Assembly: GCA_024760905.1 (NCBI GenBank) | Contig: CM045729.1 | Coordinates: 50,859,580 to 50,923,579 of the forward strand | Reading direction: 5' to 3' | Origin: Plotosus lineatus | Taxonomy: Eukaryota > Chordata > Actinopteri > Siluriformes > Plotosidae | Length of the DNA: 64,000 nucleotides | Shown here: positions 1 to 13,276 of the stretch, one piece after another | Layout: each line of letters begins with the position of its first letter | Position numbering within the stretch: the first letter of the stretch is position 1 | The notes under the pieces: generated by a model | What the model saw: the letters and a program-made list of their open reading frames with translations, nothing else | Database searches by the model: none | What the model was told of the DNA's origin: nothing | Translations under genes and position numbers: made by a program

Positions 1-119
1 CTCATTCGCACATGTGACGTGTTACATGGGGGTTTTACTTCCGGGTACAGAACTCACGGATTATCTCGATTCGCGGGAGGGCTCGGAACCGAACCCCCGC
101 GAATGTCGAGGGCCTCCTG
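1..119. mobile_element. Family B TA-transposon, terminal fragment (cut by window edge)
   Basis: The sequence from the edge to ggcctcctg at 119, followed by TA, matches the right end of family B elements at 7035-8012 and 19567-21087: a tacatgggg...ttacttccgggtacagaac block, then cgcgggagggctcgg and the terminal gagggcc inverted repeat. Terminal repeats resemble pogo/Tigger-type ends (cagtaggccctcga), and the target site is TA. Confidence 0.7.
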
Positions 120-663
120 TACATTAAAATTTAAATCTCTATTTTCATTTTACATATCATCCTAAAATAAAAAAGTGAATTAATCAATAAAACTAATTTA
201 TTGCCCTGATTTAGTGCAAGCTATTTAATGCGGATAATGACGATTTTCAGAAGGCCATTTAGTGAGAAACACCCTTTCAGGAAATCTTATATTTTGCTTC
301 TGTAATGTAAAACCAAATGCAGAGATTAAAAAAAAAAAGCTTTTCAATTGTTACTGCACTTGGTAGTGTTCAGTGTTAAGGTTGGGATTGTGTCAGAAAT
401 TATGTCATCACACTGTGACCTCCAGAGACCTCCTTTAAGTGATATTGTTACATAATGATGAAATTCCACAATGTTGTCCTTAGTTCTAGATTTAGATTAC
501 TTGATGCAGTTGTGTTTTGCCATGAAAAAAGCTTATGTGTACTGTTCACACTCTGAGTTCCACATGTGCACTGGAAATGGGACAGTCTGGAAATGCATGG
601 CATCCCTTGTAAATGTGTGTATGCAGTTTTAATTTTTTTTTTAACATTTAGTTTCCTCCTCTC

Positions 664-921
664 AGGCCCCCAGTGCAGCTAACTGAGTTATCAAAGGCGG
701 GCCATGTCTCTCACTGTCTATGGTGAGAGGCATGTAAAAGAACCATTGCTGACTTTCATAAAGAATAGCTGCAAAGTTATCAGCGTGTTTCTGTCCCTTG
801 TTAAAAGGGTTGTGACAGGAAGGGCATCCGACGTAAAAACCTCTGCCAAATCAAACGTGCGGATCAGATGTTTCGCTGTGGCAACTCCCGAGTAAAAGGG
901 AAAAAGCCGAAAGGAAGACAA
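664..921 (+). mobile_element. SINE S1, type 1 tail, 5'-truncated
   Basis: Carries the S1 body (gttatcaaaggcgggccatg, then a block around aaaagaaccattgctgac) and the type 1 tail (ttgtgacaggaagggcatcc ... agccgaaaggaaga). The tRNA-like head is missing. It is flanked by a perfect 12-bp target duplication, tttcctcctctc, at 652-663 and 922-933, showing that it was inserted already truncated. Confidence 0.85.
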
Positions 922-2259
922 TTTCCTCCTCTCGGGGATTATGAAAAGAGTAAAGTGCAAGAACGGCATAGATTTTTCTTTCGCGCTTTAATAGCGTATG
1001 CCTCTTTTAGACCTCAAAGTCTCTCAATTTTAACATGTTGCTTTTTTTTTTTTTTTTATACACACTACAAGGTTAAGAGCACTGATGAGCAGCTGTACGG
1101 ACTATTCATAGATGCATCAAGTCCTTATGCCTAGACTGTCTGTCATCAGCCGGAATGTGCAAGTAGAATTGACAGAGCATTAAGGGGCCAACTGTACAGT
1201 GTCATTGTCTGTCACTGACTTTGATAAATTTGGATGTGAATACATTGTGTGAAGTGTTTAAATTATTACAGGCAGTGCTTTCAATGAATAATGTTTCCTC
1301 ACAGTGTGCTAACTTTTTTCTGAAAATCTCATGTATACACAGTACTGTAGAATGAAGCTATCATTAAGGCCCATTTCTGCTTCTGTGTCAAATCCACCCT
1401 GTAAGGTTCAGCATAGCGGCATATCCAATGTTTTGTCTGACTTGAAGAGCTCCAGAAATAAAACAAGAAAATCACAGTGATGTAGATCACAACTGTGATT
1501 TGTTTGCATGCTAGCATCACATTTCCTTCTATAGCCTACCAGCTGCTACTTTTTCAAGATTAAAAATTGGAAACCTATCATCACAGTAGTGTGTAAATAT
1601 GATGCATATAAAGTGCAGGCTCTATCACAGCTGTAGATCACTGTAAAGGCTAGTTTAATGTTGCATCTCGTCCTGTGAATTTAAGCACTAACACTTTTAC
1701 AGTGCTCCAAGCCCTTGATGATGAAACATTTCAGTAAATCTTTCAGTTTAATTTTATCTTGATTATTTTTAATTTACTAGGTTTGTATTTAAGTTTGCTT
1801 TATAACAATATATTTTCTATGTTATTTTAATTTTATTTATATTTATTTTATTATTATTACATGTTTATTATTTATACAGTGAGACAAAATTCAAATGACA
1901 TCATCCCCTGGATGTACACATACACCTACAATTATGAATACAGTATTTTCACCCTGCTTGATCCCTGACCCCCATACCTACAGAGTAGACTTGATGTGTA
2001 GCACTTTAAATATGCCTTTGGCAATATATTTTACTACAATTTTTCAGATAAGTAATATTCTCTCAGTCTTCAAATTCAGCCCCCCATCCCCCCCACTAGC
2101 TCAAATATTACCCATATGACAAATCGTAACTGAGGTGGGTCAAGGCTTGCATACACTCTCTTTGACACATGAACACAAGTGGAATTTAGCAAAAATAAGC
2201 TACTGGCCAATAGAACTAGTGAAATTCTAACTCCTTTATATTTACAAGATATATATATA

Positions 2260-3046
2260 CAGTAAAACCTCCGCTGACGAACGCTTAAGCTCACGAACTT
2301 TTCGCCTCAAGAACATTAAATTTGCGAGCATATAGTCTCTGCTGACGAACTAGTTTTCGGCGGACGAATCAAACCACGCGGTCGAACAGCGCCACAGTGG
2401 CGGCCACGAGAAGCTGACGCACGCTCACGGCGTCACAGTTCGTCACCCCCTTTCTTTGCGTGCGGACGTGGTTTGTGTTTGATAGACATTTTGGACCATA
2501 TTGAGTGTACTTTTGCTATTATGGGACCGAAAAAGACCCCACCACAGGCGGAGATCATTGAAAAACACGAACGAGGTGTGCGTTTGTGTGACTCAGCGTC
2601 CCAGTACCAGTACGCTAAGTCTACCATTGCTCCCATCCTTAAGAACAAGGAAGCTATTAAGGGTGCGTGTGTGGCTAAGGGTGTTTCCAAACAGTAGGCG
2701 TTTCCAAACTCTCCTTCCAAACAGTAAGTCCCTCCCTCCCTCCTCCTCCCACTCCATTCCATCAAGCCATCAACTACCATCACAAAGGTAAATAAAACGA
2801 CTTTATTATACAGTACAGTTTATTTCTTTAATTACAATACAATAGCACATTTATTATACATAAAATAAGGTATATTTTTGTGTAGTTTTAAGGCTTATTT
2901 AGTAGAAAATTATGTTTTATGGGGACCTGGGAACGGATTATTCTCATTTTAATGGTTTCTTATGGGAAATAAATGTTCGGAAGACGAACTTTTCGCCTTA
3001 CACACTTTCTGGGAACCAATTATGTTCGTGAGCAGAGGTATCACTG
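2260..3046 (+). mobile_element. Family G TA-transposon (pogo/Tigger-like)
   Basis: Inverted termini cagtaaaacctccgctgacg and the complement of cgtgagcagaggtatcactg are flanked by TA on both sides (2258-2259 and 3047-3048). The 787-bp element encloses a short transposase fragment (2521-2697). It lies between TA-rich tracts at 2249 and 3053. The frame fits a psq-type DNA-binding segment, so I class it with pogo/Tigger. Confidence 0.75.
2521..2697 (+). pseudogene. Transposase N-terminal fragment (psq-type helix-turn-helix)
   Basis: The frame opens with ATG GGA CCG AAA AAG (MGPKK) and contains EIIEKHERGVRLCD, a serine/alanine-rich helix, then STIAPILKNKEAIKGA, ending in TAG after 58 codons. This is the pattern of the first psq/CENP-B-type helix-turn-helix of pogo/Tigger transposases. 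A full protein would be about 450-600 residues, so CENP-B and DDE domains are missing. Codons around SQYQYAK look degraded. Confidence 0.65.
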
Positions 3047-3099
<53 letters not shown>

Positions 3100-3160
3100 A
3101 CTTGTATAAGTATATGTATAAATCTAAGTATAAATATAATATATATAAATGTATAAGTAT

Positions 3161-3202
3161 AAATCTAATGGGCAATATATATATATATTGCCCATTAGAT
3201 TT
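3161..3202. repeat. 42-bp perfect palindrome around (AT)n
   Basis: Positions pair exactly with a sum of 6363: aaatctaatgggcaat is mirrored by attgcccattagattt across an (AT) core. It lies immediately before an S1 SINE, and the SINE target duplication starts inside its right arm. Confidence 0.85.
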
Positions 3203-3213
3203 ATCATGTCACC

Positions 3214-3458
3214 TAACTGGGTTATCAAAGGCGGGCCATGTCTCTCACTGTGTATGGTGTGAGGCATGTAAAAGAACCATTGCTGACTTTCGTAAAGAGT
3301 AGGCTGCAAAGCCATCAGCGTGTTTCTGTCCCTTGCTAAAGAAAAGGGTTGTGACAGGAAGGGCTTCCAACGTAAAAACCTATGCCAAATCAGATGTGCG
3401 AATCAGATGTTTTGCTGTGGCGACTCCCGAGAAAAGGGAAAAAGCCGAAAAGAGAAGA
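3214..3458 (+). mobile_element. SINE S1, type 1 tail, 5'-truncated
   Basis: S1 body and type 1 tail (gactcccgagaaaagggaaa ... agccgaaaagagaag) without the tRNA head. It is flanked by a perfect 17-bp target duplication, agatttatcatgtcacc, at 3197-3213 and 3459-3475. Confidence 0.87.
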
Positions 3459-4325
3459 AGATTTATCATGTCACCAGCAGGATGACTTGCTAGCTAATTT
3501 CACTCATTTTACAGATTTTTTTTTTCTCACCACGGGCCAATGGGCTAGTTTAATTTCACACCCTTGCATGAAGCCACTCTCCATTTCTGCACATAGTGGT
3601 GCTTAAAGGTTCATGAACCCATTAGAAGATTTAATATTTCTGCATAAATATATTTTTGCGAGAGACTGCCCCCAAAATCCACTGGAACAGTTACAGTAGT
3701 CCGTGCAATGGTTCACACATATTAACTGACTGTGTGAGACCTTAACATAAAGATAATTTGCCGTGGCTCTGGTAGGATTTGGGGATTAGATTAGCATGTG
3801 GTGATCGGTCGTGATGTTGTTAGCGATGAGAAATAATAATGTATGGCTATTGTGATTGAACTACTGACACTTATATAATCTGTCAATATATTGGGTGTTC
3901 TAGAGTGTGTACTGTGTTTTGGTGCAGCAAAAATGTTATCAAAAGCCTTTGTGTGGAAAAAAAAAAAAAATTCAGAAGCAGCTTGAGAACAAAGACATGA
4001 TACTGGTGATCGATTCCTCACTAACTAGTTTGTGCATTTCACAGCAGTATGGATTTAATGGATTGTAAATTATCATATCCGATCTTGCATGGTGAAGATT
4101 TTACATGTTTCAGAGTTTATATTTGATAGCATCCCATTAAATACACTGGGAATACCCACCACCTGTTAGTTCACAGTTATGAAAGACTATGGGGGAATGA
4201 AATTTGTTTTTGTTGTTTTTGCCTGATACATTCACCGTTTTCATATGTGAAAGCAGTGAGATATGCCAAAAATATGATTTTGAGCTCCCTAGTTGATCAT
4301 AATCATGGTCCATGTCATTACACAC

Positions 4326-4790
4326 ACTGCCTGGCCAAAATAAAAGCCATGCAGTGTAATATTTTGTTGGACTGCCTTCAGCATTGATTTCAGCGTGTAA
4401 TCAGCATAGCATAATTTTTGACTTCACCATAACAACATTTATTTTTTTCATCCTGAGTCTGGTTTGTTTTTTATTGATATTCTTGAATCATGATGGGAAA
4501 ATTGATCCACTTCATGGAGTATATTCCAGCACATTCCAAAACCTCTCAGTAGGGTTAAGGCCAGGACTCTGTGATGACACTTTATAGTTGTGCCATCAAA
4601 CAAAGTAAAAGTCCATACATTCAGTACATTCAGGTCATCAATTAACAACATTTTATTGCCACATAATGGTGTTGAGCCTCGGCCAGGCCAACTGAGGCAA
4701 CAATGCCATGGTGATTACTTTCAATAAGCACGGATAAATGTTGTCCAACAAAATATTAGAATGTGGATTTTTCTTTTTTGCCCAGGCAGT
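4326..4790 (-). mobile_element. Tc1/mariner-like element, internally deleted
   Basis: Terminal inverted repeats actgcctggccaaaa and ttttttgcccaggcagt, with TA outside (4319-4320 and 4792-4793). The interior retains pieces of a Tc1 transposase gene read from the minus strand: ggttaaggccaggactctg corresponds to the SPDLNPIEN region, and a segment near 4620 matches the middle of the gene. At 465 bp against about 1.2-1.6 kb for a complete Tc1, most of the gene is gone. Confidence 0.7.
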
Positions 4791-7034
4791 TTATCCATCC
4801 CTGATTCTCCTAACTACTTGTAGAGACTTCGGAATTGGCAGTATAAGGAACAGGTTAATTAGCAGCAGCTTCTTTGTCAGTAGGACAGAAGAGATGTTTT
4901 CATGCTGAATCAGAAGAAGACAGAGTTCTCTGGTCAGGTTTAGGACCAAAGGATGATCTCTGCTCTTCCACTTCCCTTAGCTGATGGGTATCAGTAGAGT
5001 GATCATGTATTATATATAAGCTGGGTTTTTTACTGTCTGAGCCGTGCTGAATCTGGGCAGTGCTAGGAGAAAGAGCTGTAGCGTGCCTCTGGAGTAGACT
5101 CGTATCTATGTGAACTAAAACCTATGGATATCAGATCAGATTACATGTGCAGGTGTATGTTTACAGTTTGTATGTAATATTAGCAGTCATAATACTTGAG
5201 AGAGTAGGAAAACTCTTGAAAGATAATCTGTCCTATGTTATCTGCTTGTAGTTTGTTGAGTGTATGTGATGTACTGTGTGTCTGCGTGTTTCTTGAGCAG
5301 AACATGGGTAATTCAAAGTGTTGCAGGTGGTTTGGATTCACGTGTTGGAGCGTTCACATTTAAAATTGCCAGTGTACATTTCCTCTTGTGTTGCACATGC
5401 TTTCATCTATACAAATACATAAACTGTTCATCAGTCGATCCCTCACTGTGGATAGACTGCTGTGTGCTTTATTTTTCTGCTGTGCAGAGCACAGCACTAT
5501 AAACCCTCCTGAAATGCAGATATACTACCCAAGGTTATTGTGTTTTCCTTTATCAACCATACAGTCGCAGTCTCTCTTTTCTCCTCTAACTGAAATCATT
5601 GAAGAGGAGGATCTGCAAAGTCTCAGTGTGTAACAAACACACACATCGGCAGATGGTGCCTTCTGACTTTCAATCACTGATTAAACAGGTAAACGTCAGC
5701 AAATATGGACCATGTTATGTATGTATTTGAAATAAATATCTTCATATTTTATGTAACGTAATCCACACGAAGGTGAAATTCACTCAATTTTGTTTTATAT
5801 TATAAAAAAAGAGAATGATTCACATTTAACCTGTCTGAATAATTATATAAAATAATCGAAAAACGAAACAACCTTACATTGTACGCGTGTGTCTCTCCAA
5901 TGTAATTTCAGGTATTCATCAAATACATCTGTTATAACTGACAAATGCCCAACTGCAGGCTAATTAAAAACAAAGTCTGTTTTCTGTCATGTTCTTCATA
6001 GCTAAGTGATTAATTGATATGAATTTACCATGACTCTCCTTCCTCCCTGGTTTCAGCGTGCCTCCTCTTCAGGTATTCGTTGCAGTGATGTGCTGCTCAG
6101 CTGTAAACGCTTTGTACCGAACACTGCTGGACAATGTAAATATAAAGCGCTCCCATACTTTTGACAACTTGGTTCATACACCTTTCTTCGTGCAGACTTT
6201 AACCACCTCAAGTTTAATAACCGGATCCGTCACTGTATCAACTTCCACTGTTCTTCAAACACTTGTTCCAGAACAACGTTTGTTTTCTTCTCCTTTTCAT
6301 CTCCTTCTTCAGCTCCTCCTTTGACGGAGGCTATCATCCAGCTTAATGGTGCTTACTATTACCACAACATTCGTTGGCTTACTGCAGTCACATTACCAGA
6401 AGTAGCCACTGTACTTACCTTTATAGTAATATATACCCAATTAATATAATATTAAATTGGTTGCCAACTATTTTAATAAACAGCTTTAGTTTATTAATTT
6501 TTGTAGTGCCAGTTTACATCTAACAAGTGAAAACATGAGGGTAAGACTTTGCCATTCAGAGACAGTCGCTGGCTTGATTTGCGGCCTTCCCTTGCTGAGA
6601 GCTCGGCCATGTAGCTGTCATGGACTCCTAGTCACTAATGGCTGTGGGCATCACTTGGGATTGAACTTGTGATCTTTGGATAATAGAGAGAACACCCATC
6701 ATTCGTACATTTTCAGCTGCATTGAAGTAGAAATTGTCAGCCTCTGCTGCCATCTCTCCATAAAGATTTATGGTTGGAGGTTTGTAATAGTCTTGTACAA
6801 ATCAGCGTGTGTCTGATCTTAGATTAATCGGCACAGGAACAGTGCCATATGATTTGGTCTGCTATATTAAGATTAAAAAACTTTATCTGAAAGTGCATGA
6901 GGCTTCAATGAAAATGTCCAACACTTCCAGTTTGTCACGGTGGTTTGGAGCAGCTGGTGTGATCATGTTTCAAAGTGAAAGAATGAACGAAAAAAAAAAC
7001 GTGTATTAGTTTGTTTTTCTTGTGATTCCACATA

Positions 7035-7643
7035 GTGTAGGCCCTTGACTATTCGTAGTTTTGCACTCGTGGTTTGCATATTTGCAGACTGCCAAGCAAC
7101 TGGACACATAATTCAATTTCAGCCAATGGCTGTCCTCCTTCCTGCTGATTGGTTGAGATGATGTACCGCACTTGCACACTTGAAAGGTCCGGATAAGCCA
7201 CGCTTCGTCTCACAAGCTCCGTTTGTCACCTGCAACAAACGCCTCACATTCAAAGGGGAAGGACTTAAGAAGTGCGCTTTAATTGAGGTGAGCGTGCAGT
7301 TTGTGCTTATAGGGAGTAAATGAGATTACTTAATCCAAGTATGAACCGCATTCAGTCCGAGCAGCTCAGCCACGCCCCTCAGCCGTAGCGGGAGAAAGCA
7401 GATACACACAAACATTCTAACCATTAACTTAGGCACTGTACTGGAATAATAATTGAAAAAGACTTTAACTACTGCAGCTTTACAACAGTTCAGATGATTA
7501 TTCCTCTTCAGGCACTTCAGAGGAAACTGTCGTTTCTTCAGGCGAAAGTCTTATTTCTTTAGATGAGACAGCGCTTAGCCGGTATTTGAGTGGCATCGTA
7601 GCGCTTAACTGGAATATAAATAAATATATATAATAAAACTGTT

Positions 7644-7692
<49 letters not shown>

Positions 7693-8012
7693 ATGGAGAG
7701 AGAGAGAGAGATAAAGTATGCTGTATAATGTTTATATATTTTATTAATAAATATCACAGTACAAAATTTAAAAAATTTTCATGACTACATTTTACTACAT
7801 TAATACTGCATTAATGAGTAAGACTGTCTATAGAATGTGTTTAAGAAGCATATTTTAGCGCATGTAATACATACATAGTATTTTAATCCCGGTTGCTCAT
7901 TCACGCGTGTAATATGATACATGGGGTTTTACTTCCAGGTACAGAACTCATGGATTATCTCATTCGCGGGAGGGGCCGGAGCCAAACCCCTGCGAATATC
8001 GAGGGCCTACCG
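7035..8012 (+). mobile_element. Family B TA-transposon
   Basis: The left end tgtaggcccttgactattcg and right end cgaatatcgagggcctacc are inverted copies, with TA at 8013. The interior shares blocks with B3 (19567-21087): gccaatggctgtcctccttc, the cttaggcactgtactggaat arm, and the gcatattttagcgcatgtaa block before the right terminus. A compound TG/TA/GA microsatellite sits inside at 7645-7710. No transposase frame remains. Confidence 0.75.
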
Positions 8013-8383
8013 TACTGACTAAATGAACTTTTTTGAGTGTGTTGTCTGTACATTTCCGGGTAGTCTGTAGTAAACACTGAATGACTAGGATAAACAGATG
8101 CTGTCAGCTACAGGGCATTTAGTTTTGTTCAGAGCATAAAGATCACTCGGACCAAACATCATACAGCAGTTCATATCACTGTGGGAGATCCCCATGTTTT
8201 TTGGCTGAATGCCATTTTATCAGTTTTTCCAATAAAAAAAAAAAAACAGGCGATTGCCCATCAGTGCCAAAATTACTGGGGTGGGTGATCCCGTTTGGAA
8301 GGTTTCCCCATTAAGTGACATGAGGATTGTACATCAGCACCATCAAATCCATCAACAGCAGAAGCCCACCATTCTTCTCTGTA

Positions 8384-9368
8384 CAGACGCTCCCCGACTT
8401 ACGTTCATCTGTTTTACGTTTTTTCGATTTTGGGTTTTATATATATATATATATAAATGAGATTTTATTTATATATATAAATGAGATATTTTTTATATAT
8501 ATAAAATATCTCATTTATATATATAAATCATTTATATTTTTATATATATAAATAAAATATATCTCATATAGCGTGTTACTCTTGTGTTAAGATGTCCCCT
8601 CTGTGATCTTTGTGTTTACACTGTTTTGTGGACTTTTGTAACCCTAAGCAAATATGGTTGGTCAGAAGTGTAAGCCTACTAGCATGGGTGCAAGTCTCGT
8701 ACACAGAGATGAATTAACTGTCTGCTCAGATTGGCACAATCTAATGCATACTCAGTTAAGCAAAGAGTTGTAAAATGAATGAAAAACCCTAATCTACAAA
8801 TTACAGAACAATTACAGATATTATCTTTTTGCAGAATCCTAAGAGTGTATATTTATTTTTATATTAATATTCATTAGGATTTATTTGTACTTGTTCTTTG
8901 TATGCATCTCTTGAATAAAGTTTACTTACTTAATTACACAAAAGAAAGAACTCTCCGCTTTGCTGGGATTCACATCAGTGCGGCTGTGTTCTAAACGAGT
9001 TCAACGGCACCCTTGTGCACTTGAAAGACCGGAAGTCTGTATAACCCACAGCAAGTACACTACTTTCGGTATTGAGCGCCTCACATATTGTAAGCGTTGA
9101 TTGTCAGTTTTAAGCTTCATGTAAAGTGACTCGGTATAAATAAGTCACATATTTGAAATTAATGTTTATTACTTGATATATTTGATATTATTTTACAATG
9201 TTATGTTTATAATAATTGATTTAGGAGTGTTTTATGAGATACGGTAATGGTATTTATGGATGTATAGTACAGTATGAGCGTCATACGTCACCGTAACAAC
9301 TTACATTTACTTTCAACTTACTTTCGGCCGTCCGGAACCAGTTAAAAATGTAAGTTGGTGAGTGTCTG
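8384..9368 (+). mobile_element. Family H TA-transposon
   Basis: The left terminus cagacgctccccgacttacg after TA (8382-8383) pairs with the right terminus taagttggtgagtgtctg before TA (9369-9370). It contains AT-rich inverted segments at 8440-8560 and a GC-richer block at about 8990-9095 that also occurs in other elements. No coding potential was seen. The ends resemble pogo/Tigger types, but the family is inferred. Confidence 0.65.
8440..8572. repeat. AT-rich cluster of inverted repeats
   Basis: Copies of aaatgagat and its complement atctcattt alternate with (TA)n runs. The clearest stem pairs aatgagatattttttatata with its near complement ending at atctcattt around 8511. It sits inside family H. 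Confidence 0.55.
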
Positions 9369-9600
9369 TAATTATTCTTTGATCATTTTCAGGATTATAT
9401 CTCTCAACTGTATTTAACTGTTTGTCCTCAAATTCTCTGATTACATATATACAACCATTCAGTTTACACACACACACATCAGCTCTTGAGTGCTTCTGAT
9501 CAGAATATCAACAACACAGCTTGGTCATAAAGTCGAATTGGTCATGAGTCCCTCATATAATAGTAGAGGACTATTTGAGAAATACCATATCACCATTCCT

Positions 9601-9716
9601 TTATTCATTTTCTAAGTTGTTTCATCCTCACGGTTGGAGTTAGGCTGACACCCATCTCAGCCGACTCTGGATGGGGATAAGGTACACCTTGACAGCTCAC
9701 AAGGCTATCAGAGGGC
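9601..9716 (-). mobile_element. SINE tail fragment (type 2 tail)
   Basis: Read on the minus strand it matches the type 2 SINE tail: tcatttt, a cctcacgg patch, then cacccatctcagccgactct and a block resembling gtacaccctggacagctcac. No body or head is present, and there is no clear target duplication. Confidence 0.5.
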
Positions 9717-11311
9717 TACAATATCATTCTGTTTGAAATTCTGTACTCAGCACATTGAGTGAGTAAGAAATCAAATGGGATCATTCCCATGTAAATTACT
9801 TGAATTGACTTTTCAGTGGTTTTATGTGGACCCCGAGTCACTCGGGGTGTTTAGAATCCTCTGCGTATCATAAGAGAAAAATAAAAGCAGCAGATAAATA
9901 ATAAGGGATGTGTTTCTACAGATGGGTGACAGGTCTGGTGAAAGGCTGGAGCAGGATTGAATTGTATTAGATAAGCTTTAGTATATCATGTATAAAATAA
10001 TAATACATAAACGATAATCTCAACAGTGTTAATGTATTTATTACTAAGGCTTTTAATTAAATAAAACACTATGACTGTTTTTAGGGGATTTAACACAGTC
10101 AGAAAATTTGGTGTGTGTGCATGTAATTGGTAATAGGCAGTGGCTGGTCTTTTTACTGTGTTGGCCACCATCTTAGCACATCAAATTCCCCCATTGAGTC
10201 TTGCCCTGCTGTATATTCACACATGAACACAGCATACATCTCCATAAAGGACAGCTCCCCAAAACCACTATCAGACTAGCAAGTCCATACGCCCTCTCTA
10301 CACATGCACACTGCACAGCGCAACACTGTAATCAGTGATTTATTTAAAGGGATGCATTTTGTTTCTGTGTGGTAGGGGGAAAGGATTTTTATGTTTTCTT
10401 TTTTTGTAAAAAATAGTTCAGTGTGGTGCCAGGACCTGATTTCCACACAGCCGCATGTACACCCACGCATCATCTCGGAGTGCCTGTCCTGTCATAAATT
10501 CAGTGGTTTCGCAACAGTGCTCTAGACGAGAAAAGTGATGTGGACCTGAGAAAGAGATGGTTTTGTATGAAGGACGTTTTGTTGTGTGCCGTCTTGTCCC
10601 ATGGTTGTATAGTATAGTGCTTCTATTTATGAATATGACCAGGACTGTGCTATGGCAAAAAGAAACTTGCCAAGTCGACATTTGAGAAGTAATTCACATC
10701 ACCATGGCAACCTTACAGAAAGCCCATACTTTTTCATTCTCAGAATCTTATTGGTTGTTTTCCATCTCCCACAGGCCACTAGCTTATTCCATTATTGGGA
10801 GTGGAATTTATTGAAATTTATTGGAATAATTCAGTAGCACAGTGATGCAGCAGGGAGCAGTGTCACCTCTCAGGATACTCGGTTTGATCCAGTGCTCAGG
10901 TTACTGTTTGTTAGCGGTTTTCTTTTTTTTTTTTTTTTTCTTTTGTTATGTTATTTGTTATGTGGGGTTTTTGGTGGGTTACAGTTTCCCTTCCGTCTCC
11001 CCAAAACATGCCAGCAGTGTCACCATTCATTTAATAATGTTCCATTTCTGTATTCCTGCTTTTCACCTAGTGGTCCTGGGGTAGAATCCAGATGAACTGG
11101 ATTATGATATGTTTGAACTTGCTTAGAAAATAGCAGTGTTCGGTATTTTTCTAAATGCATGGATGAACTCTCAAGTTTAGGTGTGTAATGCCACCAAGTC
11201 AGTGACTAACAATGCCTCATGTATGGTCCGTTAAAAAATTGATTTACATGCCTACAAAACTTGAACAGTGCAGTTTCATCATCAAAATGGAAAGGAGATG
11301 GTCTCATAGAG

Positions 11312-11747
11312 CAGGGGTCCCCAACCCCCGGTCCACAGACCGGTACCGTTCCGTGGATCATTTGATACCGGTCCGCAAACAAAATCTTACAAATTACAGA
11401 AGTGTACACTTGGTGCTCTGGGTGCAGATTTTCATTTCAACCAAGTGATAGCCAAACCTTCCTGTTTTAATCACGAATCTGAAAAAAAAAGATTACAGAG
11501 TGTTTCAATTATAGTTTTTTTTATTTGAGCTTCCGGGTCTTTATTTAAAAAAAAACTACTGTTTTTGACATCGTCACAGAAGCACTGAAAGCCCTTCTTC
11601 TATTTCCTACCACATATCTTTGTGAGGCAGGGTTCTTTGCGGTGACAGCCATCAAAACAAGTCTACGGAGTAGATTCTGACCGGTCCGCGGAAACATCTT
11701 CATACGTAAAACTGGTCCCTGGTGCAAAAACAGGTTGGGGACCACTG
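11312..11747 (+). mobile_element. hAT-family transposon, internally deleted
   Basis: Terminal repeats caggggtccccaac and gttggggaccactg are typical of hAT elements. They are flanked by an 8-bp target duplication: tcatagag at 11304-11311 and ccatagag at 11748-11755 (one mismatch). Subterminal CCGGT(C/A)CGC motifs occur at both ends. The 436-bp copy keeps only the 3' end of the transposase gene. Confidence 0.87.
11567..11680 (+). pseudogene. hAT transposase C-terminal dimerisation fragment
   Basis: A 37-codon frame ending in TGA contains LLLFPTTYLCEAGFFAVTAI, then KTSLRSRF. This is the conserved C-terminal hAT dimerisation motif (FP(T)TYLCExxFSxLxxIKTxxR). Catalytic and BED-finger regions are absent. 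The motif is intact enough to place the element in the ZBED5-like branch of hAT, which is inference from memory of the family. Confidence 0.75.
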
Positions 11748-13276
11748 CCATAGAGGATTATCTTCTAACTTCCTGTATTGTAAAACATTATGCTGAGGCT
11801 ACTGCTGCATTCCTCTTGAACAAGAAATGAACAGGTAAAAAGAGAATTGAGTCCTGGTGGGAGGTTTTTGTTTTTTGTTTTTTTTTAAACCAGGAACAAA
11901 GACCATTGAACTTGCTTCCTTAGAGTGATCAGGTTTGTGTGTTGAGCCCTGCAATGGAGACCCTGATCCCACAGTTTCACCTGAGCAGCACAATGCCACA
12001 GCATAGTGTGTGTGGTTGTGCCTTTCCCAGCATGGTGCATAACTTAATAGCATGAATATTTCATACAGTGAAGTCAGAGCCTAATGAGAGATGAAAGTGT
12101 ATTCTGTTGTCATGCTGTTTGTTCAGTTTGACAAGAGGTTGAAGGAGGCAGAGTGAGGCCTCAACACGCTGCTGCCCTGTGCATTTGAAACAAGTATACC
12201 ATTAAAGCAAACTATTAAACCCCCAGTTATTTCTCTTATGATTATAACATCCAGCAGCAGAAACGCTGCCACACTGCTGATTCATTGCTCTCTTTGCATC
12301 ACTGTTGTTGAGATAAAGGCAGGAAGCTTGCCTTTTTTTTTTTTTTTAAATTACAAGCGTTCCTGGACTTGCTTTTGTATAATGTAGAGAGAGCTGTACG
12401 AGCACTTGGCTGCTATTTCATATATGCAGCATTAAACTAGATTTTCGCTTTGGTGCCATTTGTTTAGGCAGATCGGCTGCACAGCCATCATACTTGGGTA
12501 CTAACCGGTCCTGAATCATCTGAACAAATTGGTCTCTATCTGCTTTCGAGTCACCTTTAGCTTGATTTAGTTGTGGTGCAAAGTAAATCGACTCAAATGA
12601 ACTCGACTGCATATTACAGACATTTATTTTGAGCTTTAGATATGATCTACTAAGCTTGGGTGGAGCGAATTGTGGGTGGACAAAGCTGTTGCACTGCAGC
12701 CTGATGTATTCAGAGAAAATTTAAAAATAAAATACAAGCTAGATGGAATGCAGAGGAATTTAAGCTAGGTAGGCCATTCAGGGTTTTTTGTTTGTTTGTT
12801 AATTCCTTGTTTGGCTTATTTCTTTTATGTAAACCCAATACACTGGAAAGTTTTAATTTTAAAAAGAGGTATTTTATAAGAAAGGGTCAAATAAACACTA
12901 AACTAGTGCCTTAATTTAAACATTTAATAGTTTGACAACAGTGGTCTGTCCTGAGCTGATGGTCTACATGTAGTACTTTTTATACTACCGTATTCGGTGT
13001 CATAAGCACCCTGCTCCAATAAGGGCACCCTTTTTTTTTTTTTTTTTTTTTCTATCTTTTATCTTGTGTACTGGGAGGAAAAATCGTAGATCAAACTTAC
13101 CAATTTTATTCGATCAGTCTCTGTAAGCATAAAATGAGATGTTCACTGCCTGTAAAAGTGAGTTTAAAAGAGAGTATTTCAAGACCCCCTGCCACTGGGG
13201 AACGTCTATAATGTTCATCAGTAACAACACATTTGATTGTTCCGCTGTGCCTTAAAAACAGGAAATTATTTTGCTG

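Noticed and set aside
6058..6324. 88-codon frame as a possible exon
   Set aside because: No splice-site support on the 3' side, no recognisable domain and no neighbour gene to which it could belong.
12418..12612. Minus-strand frame ending in MAPKRKSSLMLHI
   Set aside because: The MAPKRK string recalls Tigger starts, but the context has no terminal repeats and the rest of the frame matches nothing I know.
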